Shown here piece after piece: positions 9,101-17,034 of a stretch of 56,281 nucleotides of DNA. Origin of the DNA: Oscillospiraceae bacterium (lineage in GTDB: Bacteria > Bacillota > Clostridia > Oscillospirales > JAAYXM01); contig JAFYPW010000064.1 in the NCBI GenBank assembly GCA_017559985.1, positions 1 to 56,281 on the forward strand, read 5' to 3'. The notes under the pieces were generated by a model. It was not told the DNA's origin. It searched no databases and was given only the letters and a program-made list of their open reading frames with translations. Within the stretch, counting starts at the first letter, position 1. Every line of letters starts with the position of its first letter. A program made the translations under genes and the position numbers.

Positions 9101-10632
9101 TAGTCAATTTCAGGTTCTGCAAGTGCGCTCGTTTTGCCTGTTATGTCGTTTCTGATTTCAGGAAGTGTATATCCGAGTGCAATTTTTGTTGTTATCTTTG
9201 CAATGGGATAGCCTGTTGCCTTTGAAGCAAGAGCAGACGAGCGCGAAACGCGCGGATTGACCTCAATAACCGCATATTCAAAGCTATCGGGGTTCAACGC
9301 AAACTGACAGTTACAGCCGCCGACAATACCTATGGACGAGATAATATCGAGTGATGCCTGCCTTAACATATCATACTCTTTATCCGACAGGGTAAGAGCA
9401 GGTGCGGCAACGATCGAGTCGCCCGTATGTATGCCTACCGGGTCGAAATTCTCCATAGAACAGACAATTATCGCATTTCCCGCACTGTCGCGCATTGTCT
9501 CAAACTCAATTTCTTTCCAGCCTGCTATACACTTTTCAATGAGAACCTGTGTTATCGGCGACATATCAAGACCGCTTTTGGCGATTATTTTAAGCTCTTT
9601 CTCATCTGCCGCAATACCGCCGCCTGAGCCGCCAAGAGTAAACGCAGGGCGGACGATTACGGGATAGCCTATCCTCTTTGCTATTTCAAGCGCACCTGAA
9701 ACATTATCCGTAACATCGGACGGGACACACGGCTGACCGATTTCCTGCATAGCATTGCGGAAAAGTTCGCGGTCTTCCGCTTTATCTATTGCGTCAACAT
9801 CCGTTCCGAGAAGCTTTACGTTATACTTATCAAGAACGCCGTTTTTCGAGAGTTGCATCGCGATTGTGAGACCCGTCTGTCCGCCGAGACCTGCAAGAAG
9901 ACCGTCCGGGCGCTCTTTTGCAATAATCCGCTCAACGGTTTCGGCGTTTATCGGTTCAAGATAGATTTCGTCTGCGAGGTTTTTATCCGTCATTATCGTT
10001 GCGGGGTTTGAGTTTACGAGCACTACATTTATGCCCTCCTCACGCAATACCCGACACGCCTGTGCACCTGCATAGTCAAACTCTGCCGCCTGACCTATAA
10101 CGATAGGCCCCGAGCCTATAACGAGGACCTTCTTTATCGACATATCCCGCGAAGTTTCGCCGTCCTCTCTGTAAAGCAAACCAGCTTCGCAAACCTGCTT
10201 TTGTGTTGATTTTAAAGGCTTTTGCGGCAAAGCAGACGAAATTTCATCACAGATAACGCCGGTCACCGCACCCTCATCACGGATGATGCGGATTATCTCG
10301 CGGGTATCAACATTTTTTATTCCGCAGATGTTTTTTTCTTTGAGATATTCCGAAAGCTTTCCCTCAGAGCGGAAGTTTGACGGAGCATCGCAAAGCTCGC
10401 GCACGACAAATCCCGCAGGTGCGCTCTCCCCTGTTTCTTCATCGCTTATAACACCGTGATTTCCCACAAGCGGGAAAGCCGAAACAACTATCTTCCCTGC
10501 ATTATCGGGGTCTGTAAGCGTTTTCATATATTCGCTTTTTGTTGTAAACACCATTTCGGCACTTATATCAAAGGTCGCGCCGACGCGTTCACCTTCAAAA
10601 ACAGCACCGTTGCTGAGCACGAGATATGCCAT
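6124..10632 (-). CDS. carB: triple fusion: CarA N-terminal domain + full CarB + DapF domain
   Basis: One uninterrupted 1502-residue frame. Residues 1-130 are the N-terminal domain of the carbamoyl-phosphate synthase small subunit (MVFTTKSEYMKTLTDP, IKNVDTREIIRIIRDEGAV). The glutaminase domain with its catalytic Cys/His should follow but is absent. After a linker of about 35 residues, residues 164-1220 are a complete large subunit, starting MSIKKVLVIGSGPIVIGQAA. It has two ATP-grasp halves (second half from VMVLGSGPIRIGQGIEFDYS) and the C-terminal allosteric domain. Residues 1225-1502 are diaminopimelate epimerase-like; the second catalytic Cys is present (GETLACGTGACA, C1445) but the first position reads KMAGNNIRC, Ala at 1296. 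Start ATG has GGAGG at 8 bases. The internal Met164 has no suitable ribosome site, supporting one polypeptide. Last gene of the arginine operon; likely ammonia-dependent or served by a glutaminase in trans (inference). Confidence 0.93.
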   Translation of the reverse strand: MAYLVLSNGAVFEGERVGATFDISAEMVFTTKSEYMKTLTDPDNAGKIVVSAFPLVGNHGVISDEETGESAPAGFVVRELCDAPSNFRSEGKLSEYLKEKNICGIKNVDTREIIRIIRDEGAVTGVICDEISSALPQKPLKSTQKQVCEAGLLYREDGETSRDMSIKKVLVIGSGPIVIGQAAEFDYAGAQACRVLREEGINVVLVNSNPATIMTDKNLADEIYLEPINAETVERIIAKERPDGLLAGLGGQTGLTIAMQLSKNGVLDKYNVKLLGTDVDAIDKAEDRELFRNAMQEIGQPCVPSDVTDNVSGALEIAKRIGYPVIVRPAFTLGGSGGGIAADEKELKIIAKSGLDMSPITQVLIEKCIAGWKEIEFETMRDSAGNAIIVCSMENFDPVGIHTGDSIVAAPALTLSDKEYDMLRQASLDIISSIGIVGGCNCQFALNPDSFEYAVIEVNPRVSRSSALASKATGYPIAKITTKIALGYTLPEIRNDITGKTSALAEPEIDYVVVKFPKWPFDKFTESERKLGTQMKATGEVMSIGRSFEEALMKAVRGAEISFDTLNAPSLDSRPVLERLSEQNDRRVFTVFEALKSGVSVDEIFEITKIDRFFINKIKNLADFEAKIANGLSDGDYKKAKKLGYTDDAIKRISGEKKLPEHSFSYKMVDTCSARFTAKTPYFYSSSDAACDSRAFARSGKPTVMVLGSGPIRIGQGIEFDYSSVHCVWTLRKMGYDVVIVNNNPETVSTDYDTADRLYFEPLTPEDVMNIIKVENPIGVVVAFGGQTAIKLTKFLDENGIRILGTSAESIDMAEDRARFDELLEKFAIKRPRGMGVSTVKEALDAAEKFGYPVLLRPSYVIGGQNMTISRSKEHTERYMKTILSGGIDNPVLVDKYMPGTELEVDVISDGEDVLIPGIMEHIERAGVHSGDSIAVYPPYNLNDKFLKKICDCSEKLALAMKTKGLVNIQYLIYDDELYVIEVNPRASRTVPYISKVTDVPMVDIASRVMLGEKLRDLGYGTGLYRTPPYFAVKVPVFSFEKLNDVNSILGPEMKSTGEVLGIGKTKAEALFKGLTAAGFTVPSAVSVGEKSILISVEESDYQEIISLAKRFADAKIPLCATRGTAKAISEAGIAVTSVGNADENDDITKLMEGGKLGYIIYTGAVKDATVGDYTKLHRRAMQLGIPCLTSVDTANALAEIIESRFTLFNTELVDINAMRDSRRKISFTKMHSCGNDYIFIENFDGKLTCPESLCVSLCTPHYGIGGDGIVLIEKSEVAAAKMRTFNRDGSEGKMAGNNIRCVAKYLYDKGYVTSEDISIETLDGVHQIKLYLRDGLVSYVSVDMGKASLSVNDIPAKVNAEEMIKYPLKVGGKKYEVTCLSVGNPHCVVFCDGIDALNLAEIGPKFEFSQIFPERINTEFVRVIDKTTLRLRVWERGNGETLACGTGACASVVAAVENGFCEKGRDITVKVPGGELIVNYTENGITLSGDAIMVYEGRFEY

Positions 10633-10655
10633 TTGTTACACCTCCAAAAAAGCAA

Positions 10656-10683
10656 GCGGACATATGTTGCAGCATATGTCCGC
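10656..10683 (-). terminator. intra-operon hairpin with T-run between argF and the car fusion
   Basis: Perfect 11-base stem GCGGACATATG/CATATGTCCGC (10656-10666 with 10673-10683), six-base loop, followed on the minus strand by TTGCTTTTTT, which runs into the GGAGG ribosome site of the next gene. It looks like a partial terminator that lowers expression of the 4.5-kb fusion gene relative to argF. Confidence 0.65.
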
Positions 10684-10693
10684 CCTAAAAACT

Positions 10694-11677
10694 TTATAAT
10701 GTAGCAGCCATTACCGCCTTTATTGTGTGCATACGGTTTTCAGCCTCATCAAATACGATAGACTGTTTGCCCTCTATTACCTCATCTGTAACTTCCATTG
10801 CAGTAAGTCCGAATTTTTCATAAATCTGCTTACCTATGGTTGTGTTGAGGTCGTGGAACGCCGGCAGACAGTGCATAAACACACACTGCTCCCCTGCATT
10901 TTCCATAAGCTTTGTGTTTACCTGATACGGAGAAAGCTCCGCTATTCTCTCCTGCCATACGCTGTCAGGCTCACCCATTGATACCCATACATCAGTATAG
11001 ATAACGTGAGCGCCCTTTGTTGCGGAAACCGGGTCTTCGTTAAATTCCAGAACTGCGCCTGTTTCCTTTGCAATCGCTTCACACTCTGCGACAAGCTCTT
11101 TATTCGGGAAATACTTTTTCGGAGCACATGCAACAAAGTGCATTCCCATTTTTGCACAGCCTACCATAAGGGAATTGCCCATATTATATCTCGCATCACC
11201 CATATAAACGAGCTTTATCCCGGAAAGAGTTCCGAAGCGTTCCTTGATTGTGAGGAAATCTGCAAGAATCTGCGTCGGGTGGAACTCGTTTGTGAGTCCG
11301 TTCCAGACCGGGACACCTGCATACTTTGCAAGGTCTTCAACAATCTCCTGACCGAAGCCGCGATATTCAATTCCGTCAAACATTCTGCCGAGAACGCGAG
11401 CCGTATCAGCAATACTCTCTTTTTTACCTATCTGCGAGCCCTGCGGGTCGAGATATACAGGGTGCATACCGAGGTCTGCCGCGGCAACCTCAAACGCACA
11501 GCGGGTTCTTGTGCTTGTCTTTTCAAAGACGAGCGCAATGTTTTTCCCTTCACAGACGCGATGCGGTATTCCCGCCTTTTTCTTTGCTTTGAAATCTGCC
11601 GCAAGGTCTATCAAATATGCGATTTCAGCAGGTGTAAAGTCAAGCAGCTTCAAGAAGTGTTTTCCCTTAAAATCCAT
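10694..11677 (-). CDS. argF: ornithine carbamoyltransferase
   Basis: 327 residues. It transfers the carbamoyl group from carbamoyl phosphate to ornithine, giving citrulline. The carbamoyl-phosphate loop [11 protein letters not shown] is near residue 55, followed by HPTQILAD near 143, the ornithine-side region [14 protein letters not shown], and the HCLPAFHD motif near 270. These separate it from aspartate carbamoyltransferase. It sits between argD (12 bases upstream) and the carbamoyl-phosphate synthase fusion, so the enzyme and the source of its substrate share a transcript. Confidence 0.97.
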   Translation of the reverse strand: MDFKGKHFLKLLDFTPAEIAYLIDLAADFKAKKKAGIPHRVCEGKNIALVFEKTSTRTRCAFEVAAADLGMHPVYLDPQGSQIGKKESIADTARVLGRMFDGIEYRGFGQEIVEDLAKYAGVPVWNGLTNEFHPTQILADFLTIKERFGTLSGIKLVYMGDARYNMGNSLMVGCAKMGMHFVACAPKKYFPNKELVAECEAIAKETGAVLEFNEDPVSATKGAHVIYTDVWVSMGEPDSVWQERIAELSPYQVNTKLMENAGEQCVFMHCLPAFHDLNTTIGKQIYEKFGLTAMEVTDEVIEGKQSIVFDEAENRMHTIKAVMAATL

Positions 11678-11689
11678 TATTTTTACCTC

Positions 11690-12859
11690 TCAATCTTCTT
11701 TACAGGCGTTCTTTATTATCGCGATTGCCTCTTTGAGTATTTCCATCGGCATATTCAGCGACGGAAGGAGGCGAACCTTATCCTTTGCGGTAAGACAAAG
11801 AACTCCGTTTTCCATGCAGGCACGAACGACATCGCCTGCCGGTTTTTTCGTCTTTATTCCTATCATAAGTCCCATTCCGCTTACCGATTCAACACCGGGT
11901 GCGGAACCTAGTTCTCTGAATATATACCCGCTTTTTTCACGGACATCGGAAAGAAGCTTTTCGTCAATTCTCTCTATGATGCTGACCGCGCCTGCTGCCG
12001 AGACGGGGTTTCCGCCAAAAGTCGAGCCGTGGTCGCCAAAGCCAAGAACATTCTCTGTCTTTTCCCCAAGGAGTGCCGCGCCAATCGGAAGACCGCCGCC
12101 AAGTCCCTTTGCTGTTGAGACCACGTCCGGCTCTATTCCGTAATTCATATACGCATAAAGCTCGCCGCTTCTTCCGTTACCTGTCTGAACCTCATCCACA
12201 ATGAGGATAATATCGTTTTCTTTTGCAAATGCAGCTGTTTTTTTGACAAAATCAGCATCAAGAGCTATAACGCCACCCTCGCCCTGAATACACTCTATCA
12301 TAATTGCCGCAGTTTTGTTTTGGAGTGCAAGAGCTTTGAGTGCTTCAAAATCGTTTGCCGGTGTGTGAACAAAGCCCGGTGTGAGCGGACAGAAGAGCTC
12401 GTGATAATGCTCCTGTCCTGTTGCGGCAAGAGTAGTCAGGGTTCTGCCGTGAAAGCTGTTTTCAAGTGTGATTATTGTGTAATAATCCTTTCCCTTCTTT
12501 TCAGCGGCATACTTTCTTGCAACCTTTATTGCACATTCGTTTGCCTCAGCACCGGAGTTTGAAAAGAAAACCTTTTTCATACCGGTTTTTTCGCAAAGAA
12601 GCTTTGCGAGACGCGCACACGGCTCCGTGTAGTAAAGATTTGACATATGCTGAACCTTTGAAAGCTGTTCTATGACAGCATCCTTCCACGCATCATCAGC
12701 TATGCCGAAAGCCGTAACTCCGATTCCCGTTCCCATATCGATATAACGTTTACCGTCGGTATCGTAGACCGCGGCGCCCTTACCGTGTGAAATTTCTATC
12801 GGGAATCTGTTGTATGTATTTGCGACAAACTGTTTGTCTATATTTGTTAAATTGCCCAT
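11690..12859 (-). CDS. argD: acetylornithine aminotransferase
   Basis: 389 residues, class III PLP aminotransferase. It converts N-acetylglutamate semialdehyde to N-acetylornithine with glutamate. Seen: SNSGAEANECAIKVARKYA near residue 98, the PLP Asp in LIVDEVQTGNGRSGELYAY, and the Schiff-base Lys in VVSTAKGLGGGLPIGAALLG. ATG at 12859 is preceded by GGAGGTTAAA; the TAA within that sequence is the argB stop, so argB and argD are tightly coupled. argD rather than gabT or rocD is supported by its place between argB and argF. Confidence 0.96.
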   Translation of the reverse strand: MGNLTNIDKQFVANTYNRFPIEISHGKGAAVYDTDGKRYIDMGTGIGVTAFGIADDAWKDAVIEQLSKVQHMSNLYYTEPCARLAKLLCEKTGMKKVFFSNSGAEANECAIKVARKYAAEKKGKDYYTIITLENSFHGRTLTTLAATGQEHYHELFCPLTPGFVHTPANDFEALKALALQNKTAAIMIECIQGEGGVIALDADFVKKTAAFAKENDIILIVDEVQTGNGRSGELYAYMNYGIEPDVVSTAKGLGGGLPIGAALLGEKTENVLGFGDHGSTFGGNPVSAAGAVSIIERIDEKLLSDVREKSGYIFRELGSAPGVESVSGMGLMIGIKTKKPAGDVVRACMENGVLCLTAKDKVRLLPSLNMPMEILKEAIAIIKNACKED

Positions 12860-12860
12860 T

Positions 12861-13724
12861 TTAACCTCCGGTTACCATCGTACCTGCACCCTCATCGGTA
12901 AGAAGCTCCATAAGAATTGAGTGCGGTACTCTGCCGTCCATTATGATTACGTTTTTTACACCCTCGCGGATAGCCTCTATGCAGCAATCAACCTTCGGAA
13001 TCATTCCCCCGGAAATAACGCCCTCGTCATAAAGCTTTCCTGCTTCGTCAATCGTCATCTCGGTAATGAGCGTTGACGGGTCATCCTTATCGCGTAAAAT
13101 TCCCGCAATATCCGTCATCATAATAAGGCGCTCTGCTCCGAGCGCTCCTGCAATATATGCCGCTGCGGTGTCACCGTTGATGTTGTATGTATTACCCTGC
13201 CTGTCACAACCGACTGTTGAGATTACGGGAATATAGTTCTTTTCCAAAAGGTCTGAAATCGGCTGGATATTTATCTTTGTGATTGCACCGACAAAGCCAA
13301 GGCGCTCGTCCTTCATCTTTGCCTCAATAAGGCGACCGTCCATACCGGAAACACCCATTGCGCGTCCGCCCATTGTTTCAAGCATCGTTACAAGAGTTTT
13401 ATTTACCTTGCCTGCAAGAACCATCTGAACTATATCAACCGTTTCTTTATCCGTTACGCGAAGCCCATCGCAAAACTCCGGCTTTTTGCCGAGCTTTGAC
13501 ATAAGGTCGTTTATCTCAGGACCGCCGCCGTGAACGAGAACGATTTTGACACCTATAAGCCACAGCAGAACAATGTCCTCCATAACCTGCTGTTTGAGCT
13601 GTTCATCAATCATCGCGTTGCCGCCGTATTTGACGACAACAACCTTGCCTGTATATCTTTTTATGTACGGAAGCGCCTGTGTAAGAACCTCTGCGCGCTC
13701 GGCATTTGAAAACATATTCTGCAT
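12861..13724 (-). CDS. argB: acetylglutamate kinase
   Basis: 287 residues of the amino-acid kinase fold. It phosphorylates N-acetylglutamate, the second step of arginine synthesis. Seen: VVVKYGGNAM near residue 29, VLVHGGGPEIN near 62, and the nucleotide region LIMMTDIAGILRDKDD near 203. The N-terminal helix before the kinase core (AEVLTQALPYIKRYTGK) is the extra helix that, in arginine-sensitive enzymes, mediates hexamer formation and feedback inhibition. That fits a pathway with ArgJ, where this step is the control point (family knowledge). Twenty bases separate it from argJ. Confidence 0.96.
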   Translation of the reverse strand: MQNMFSNAERAEVLTQALPYIKRYTGKVVVVKYGGNAMIDEQLKQQVMEDIVLLWLIGVKIVLVHGGGPEINDLMSKLGKKPEFCDGLRVTDKETVDIVQMVLAGKVNKTLVTMLETMGGRAMGVSGMDGRLIEAKMKDERLGFVGAITKINIQPISDLLEKNYIPVISTVGCDRQGNTYNINGDTAAAYIAGALGAERLIMMTDIAGILRDKDDPSTLITEMTIDEAGKLYDEGVISGGMIPKVDCCIEAIREGVKNVIIMDGRVPHSILMELLTDEGAGTMVTGG

Positions 13725-13744
13725 AAACTCACTCTCCCATTTTC

Positions 13745-14959
13745 TCAGGTACGGTAATCGCCGTTGATTTTTACATAATCGTATGTCAGGTCACAGCCCC
13801 ATGCAGTCGCCTCGCCGTTGCCATCACCAAGTGAAACGATAATATCAATCTCTTTTTCAAGAAGTATCTCTTTTGCCTTTTCTTCCGAAAACTCAATGCC
13901 TGCTCCGTTTTTGCAAACAGCAATTTCGCCCTTTGCACTCACAAACGAAACATCAACCTTTTCAACATCGACATCTGCGCCGCTATAACCTATCGCACAG
14001 AGAACCCTGCCCCAGTTTGCATCAGCACCGAACATCGCGGCTTTGAGAAGACTTGAACAGATGACACTCTTTGCAACGGTCTTTGCCGTATTCTCATCAG
14101 CAGCACCTGAAACCTTACATTCGAGAAGCTTTGTTGCGCCCTCGCCGTCTGCAGCAATCATACGGCATAGGTGAACATTAACTGTGTTTAGTGCCTGCAT
14201 AAAGACGTCAAACGCCTCGCCTTCTTCTGCAATTTCTGTATTCCCTGCCATACCATTTGCAAGAACAACAACATTGTCGTTTGTTGAAGTATCTCCGTCA
14301 ACACTTATCATATTGAATGTCTTTGCTATATCGTCAGAAAGTGCCCTCTGCAACATCGCCGGTGCTATTGCAACATCCGTCGTGATGAACACAAGCATTG
14401 TTGCCATATTGGGATGAATCATTCCGCTTCCCTTTGCAATACCGCCCATATGACAGACTTTTCCGTCAATCTCAAATTCTACCGCAATTTCTTTTTTCAC
14501 GGTATCCGTCGTCATTATGGCTTCTGCGGCAGCCTCGCCGCCGTCCGGGGAAAGTCCTTGTGAAAGTGACGGTATCCCTGTTGCGATTGGGCCTAAATCA
14601 AGAGGCTGACCGATAACACCTGTGGACGCAACCACAACATCGTTTGCAGAGATTTTAAGCGCATCCGCACAGAGTGCGCTCATTTTTTCGGCTATTTCAA
14701 TACCGTCGGCATTGCAGGTGTTTGCATTTCCGCTATTGCAAATGATTGCCTGTGCATATCCGTCTGCAATATGACGCTTTGTAACAGTGAGAGGTGCACC
14801 CTTGACAAGGTTTGTCGTATATACGGCAGCAGCACTTGCCTTCTTTTCACTGAAAACGAGTGCAAGGTCACGCTTTGTTCTGTTCTTTCTTATTCCGCAG
14901 TGAATTCCGTTTGCGGCAAAGCCTTTTGCGGCGCAAACGCCCCCATTTATAATCTTCAT
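13745..14959 (-). CDS. argJ: bifunctional glutamate N-acetyltransferase / ornithine acetyltransferase
   Basis: 404 residues. ArgJ moves the acetyl group from acetylornithine to glutamate, closing the acetyl cycle; many versions also use acetyl-CoA, so no argA may be needed. The self-cleavage site is visible: KGSGMIHPNMATMLVF, with Thr187 as the N-terminal nucleophile of the beta chain. I chose ATG at 14959 (GGAGG 8 bases upstream, product MKIINGGVCAAKGF) rather than the in-frame ATG seven codons earlier, which overlaps the end of argC. Confidence 0.95.
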   Translation of the reverse strand: MKIINGGVCAAKGFAANGIHCGIRKNRTKRDLALVFSEKKASAAAVYTTNLVKGAPLTVTKRHIADGYAQAIICNSGNANTCNADGIEIAEKMSALCADALKISANDVVVASTGVIGQPLDLGPIATGIPSLSQGLSPDGGEAAAEAIMTTDTVKKEIAVEFEIDGKVCHMGGIAKGSGMIHPNMATMLVFITTDVAIAPAMLQRALSDDIAKTFNMISVDGDTSTNDNVVVLANGMAGNTEIAEEGEAFDVFMQALNTVNVHLCRMIAADGEGATKLLECKVSGAADENTAKTVAKSVICSSLLKAAMFGADANWGRVLCAIGYSGADVDVEKVDVSFVSAKGEIAVCKNGAGIEFSEEKAKEILLEKEIDIIVSLGDGNGEATAWGCDLTYDYVKINGDYRT

Positions 14960-14972
14960 ATCAAAACCTCCG

Positions 14973-15896
14973 TTATACATTCAAGCCTTCGTTTTCGTCA
15001 ACACCCAGAAGTATATTCATATTCTGGATTGCAGAGCCGGACGCGCCCTTGCCAAGATTATCAAAACGCGAGACAAGAAGGATTCTGTCTTCGTTTCCGC
15101 AGACTGTGATTTTCATATCATCACGACCGGAAAGAGCACCGGCGGACATAAAGCCGTCCTCCCCATCTTCCTCTGCAAAATGCACGAGACCTCTTTTGTA
15201 GTAATTTTTGTAGATATTCTTTATATCATCAACTTTTCCGTTTATGTCTTTTTTATGAAGAGGTATCGTAACCTCCATGCCGCTGTAAAACGGTGCTACT
15301 ATCGGACAGAAAACCGGAGGAGCATCAAGGTCGCAAATCTTCACAATCTCCTTCAAGTGCTTATGGCCCTGCCCGAGTGCATACATTCTCGGTGCATCAA
15401 GAAGCACATCTCTTCCTTCCGTTTCGTATTCAGCTATCATCTTTTTCCCGCCGCCGGAGTATCCTGTGAGCGAAAACGCGGAAACAGCCGCGTCTTTACT
15501 TATTATTCCGCTTTCGCGAAGCGGAGCAAGAAGCGCAACCACACCGCTTGCGTGGCAACCGGGATTTGCTATTCTTTTTGAATTTTTAATTTTGTCGCGC
15601 ATTCCCCAAAGCTCAGGAAAACCGTATGTCCATCCGTCTGCCGTTCTGTGAGCTGTTGAGGTATCTATAACTGCGGTGTTTTTGTTTTCTATCATAGCGA
15701 CTGCATCAATCGCCGCAGCATCCGGAAGGCATAAAAATACAATATCGGCAAGATTGAGCATTTCGCGTCTTGCCTCGTCGTTCTTGCGAAGCTCTTCGGA
15801 AAGCTTTAAAAACTCAAAATCCGAGCGGGTTGCAAGTCTTTCATATATTCTCAGCCCGGTTGTTCCGGCGCTTCCGTCAATAAAAACCTTCGTCAT
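14973..15896 (-). CDS. argC: N-acetyl-gamma-glutamyl-phosphate reductase, short (type 2) form
   Basis: 307 residues. It reduces N-acetylglutamyl phosphate to the semialdehyde with NADPH. The N-terminus MTKVFIDGSAGTTGLRIYER is the Rossmann loop of the short type-2 ArgC, distinct from the 345-residue type. The catalytic Cys is in IANPGCHASGVVALLAPL, and GTxGH-like GQGHKHLKEI follows. I use ATG at 15896; a TTG four codons upstream is possible but only 2 bases from AAGGAG, while the ATG is 14 bases away, so the start is not fully settled. First gene of the arginine operon. Confidence 0.93.
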   Translation of the reverse strand: MTKVFIDGSAGTTGLRIYERLATRSDFEFLKLSEELRKNDEARREMLNLADIVFLCLPDAAAIDAVAMIENKNTAVIDTSTAHRTADGWTYGFPELWGMRDKIKNSKRIANPGCHASGVVALLAPLRESGIISKDAAVSAFSLTGYSGGGKKMIAEYETEGRDVLLDAPRMYALGQGHKHLKEIVKICDLDAPPVFCPIVAPFYSGMEVTIPLHKKDINGKVDDIKNIYKNYYKRGLVHFAEEDGEDGFMSAGALSGRDDMKITVCGNEDRILLVSRFDNLGKGASGSAIQNMNILLGVDENEGLNV

Positions 15897-15950
15897 AACA
15901 GCTTTCAAATCTCCTTATCTTTCAAGAAAAAACATTACCCAGTTTAATTG

Positions 15951-15988
15951 TTTGAATTATTATACACCAAGTATTGCATATTTGTCAA
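15951..15988 (-). promoter_or_regulatory. arginine operon promoter with overlapping ARG-box-like operator
   Basis: Minus-strand TTGACA (15983-15988), spacer 18, perfect TATAAT (15959-15964). The plus-strand sequence TGAATTATTATACA (15953-15966) covers the -10 and differs by one base from the core ARG box TGAAT-WWWW-ATTCA. An ArgR repressor bound there would block the promoter when arginine is plentiful. argR itself is not in the window. Confidence 0.7.
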
Positions 15989-16006
15989 TACTGTTTTTTG
16001 GTTTAT

Positions 16007-16531
16007 TCATTGTTTTTCCGTTTTTTGTGTATCTTTATTCATATCAAGACGTATATACGCAATTATTATCGAACACATATTTATAATTTCAGCCGCAGCA
16101 CCCGCATATGATTTATTTATAAGGTTATAGACAAGCCAGAGCGGAGAGCTTGGAAATGCAGTCATACGAACATATTTCGGCGTCTTTATCCAGAAAGCAA
16201 CGGTCGTGCAAAGCATACCGAGAATGGGAAGAATTGAGGCAGGGCCATCCCAGGTGAGAATTCCCGCTATTATGCATATCGCGCAAAACCCCCAGAGCCA
16301 CGCACGGTTATCCGCCCATTTCTTTCCCTTGTTGACGAACACAACCGAACGGATCATCGCAATTGCGTTGAGAAAAGCGCCCGTGAATGCGCCGAGCATC
16401 AGATAATGAAGAAGCCACGCTGTTGTGGCGGCAATCTGAAACGAGAGTATGTATTTATGTGTTCTCTGTTGAAGTGAGATTACAGCGAGAGTGAGCGCTG
16501 CAAGACCAACTATATGTGCCGCAATTTCCAT
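16007..16531 (-). CDS. YgjV-like inner membrane protein
   Basis: 174 residues with five to six hydrophobic helices. The start MEIAAHIVGLAALTLAVISL, the central ALTTAWLLHY-like segment (QIAATTAWLLHYLMLGAFTG) and SVVFVNKGKKW match the YgjV family of small bacterial membrane proteins, whose function is unknown. ATG at 16531 is supported by AAGGAG 7 bases upstream; longer in-frame starts overlap the preceding gene. It is third in a minus-strand group after the PqqD-like and peptidase genes but separated from them by a terminator-like hairpin, so a link is uncertain. Confidence 0.7.
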   Translation of the reverse strand: MEIAAHIVGLAALTLAVISLQQRTHKYILSFQIAATTAWLLHYLMLGAFTGAFLNAIAMIRSVVFVNKGKKWADNRAWLWGFCAICIIAGILTWDGPASILPILGMLCTTVAFWIKTPKYVRMTAFPSSPLWLVYNLINKSYAGAAAEIINMCSIIIAYIRLDMNKDTQKTEKQ

Positions 16532-16559
16532 AAAAAATCTCCTTCTTCCTGCAAAAAGC

Positions 16560-16585
16560 AAAGTAATCGCCCGGACGATTACCTT
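16560..16585 (-). terminator. terminator-like hairpin overlapping the end of the peptidase gene
   Basis: Minus-strand stem AAGGTAATCG/CGATTACTTT (one G-U pair) with loop TCCGGG, followed by GCTTTTTGC. It spans the stop codon of the S24/S26 peptidase gene and may end or weaken the transcript before the YgjV-like gene. Confidence 0.5.
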
Positions 16586-17034
16586 GCTTTCTTTTTCTTT
16601 ATGAATTTTCTCACCGTTTTTGCAAGTTTTCTCCTGCAACTTCTGTAAAGCATACGCACGCGGAATGTCTTTACAATGAGAACAGAATAAAGCCTGTAAA
16701 GAGGGTGCTTCACCGTGTAGTATTTATCTTTGCGATAAAACGCGGAGAGTACGCCGATAATGTCCGAATCGGTAATACCGTATTCAAGGTTCTCACAGTT
16801 ATCGCCGCAGATTACATAAGAGTCCGGCAAAACCTTTACGATACGGTGAAGTACATATTCTTCCCCACGCCGATACAGCGGGACATCATATTTTTTTAAA
16901 CGACCGCACGGAGGGAGAACGATTATCGTATCTCTCCTGTCGGCAAAAAGCGGCTTCATACTCACGCCCGAAGTTGTCGAAACAAACTTTCCCTCTTCCG
17001 CTATAACCGTTTCTATCTTCTTCCGGCTATTCAT
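16579..17034 (-). CDS. S24/S26 peptidase-like protein (signal-peptidase/LexA fold)
   Basis: 151 residues. The serine motif SGVSMKPLF near residue 22 and YVICGDNCENLEYGIT near 73 (the GDN box) mark the LexA/signal-peptidase fold. VLHRIVKV near 60 lies where the family has its box with the general-base Lys. There is no N-terminal membrane anchor as in true signal peptidase I. A long, very basic C-terminal tail (residues about 115-151) includes a hydrophobic stretch (YRLYSVLIVKTF) and ends in KKKK. ATG overlaps the stop of the PqqD-like gene by 4 bases, implying coupled translation and joint function. Such pairs suggest peptide processing, but no precursor peptide is seen. Confidence 0.75.
   Translation of the reverse strand: MNSRKKIETVIAEEGKFVSTTSGVSMKPLFADRRDTIIVLPPCGRLKKYDVPLYRRGEEYVLHRIVKVLPDSYVICGDNCENLEYGITDSDIIGVLSAFYRKDKYYTVKHPLYRLYSVLIVKTFRVRMLYRSCRRKLAKTVRKFIKKKKAR

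Noticed and set aside
10100..10160. Separate carB start at the internal Met164
   Set aside because: The only purine-rich stretches before this ATG are at wrong distances (3 or 18 bases), and the frame is open through from the CarA-like start.
11006..11911. 301-codon plus-strand frame opposite argF and argD
   Set aside because: Antisense to two certain genes; Cys- and Phe-rich translation without a domain.
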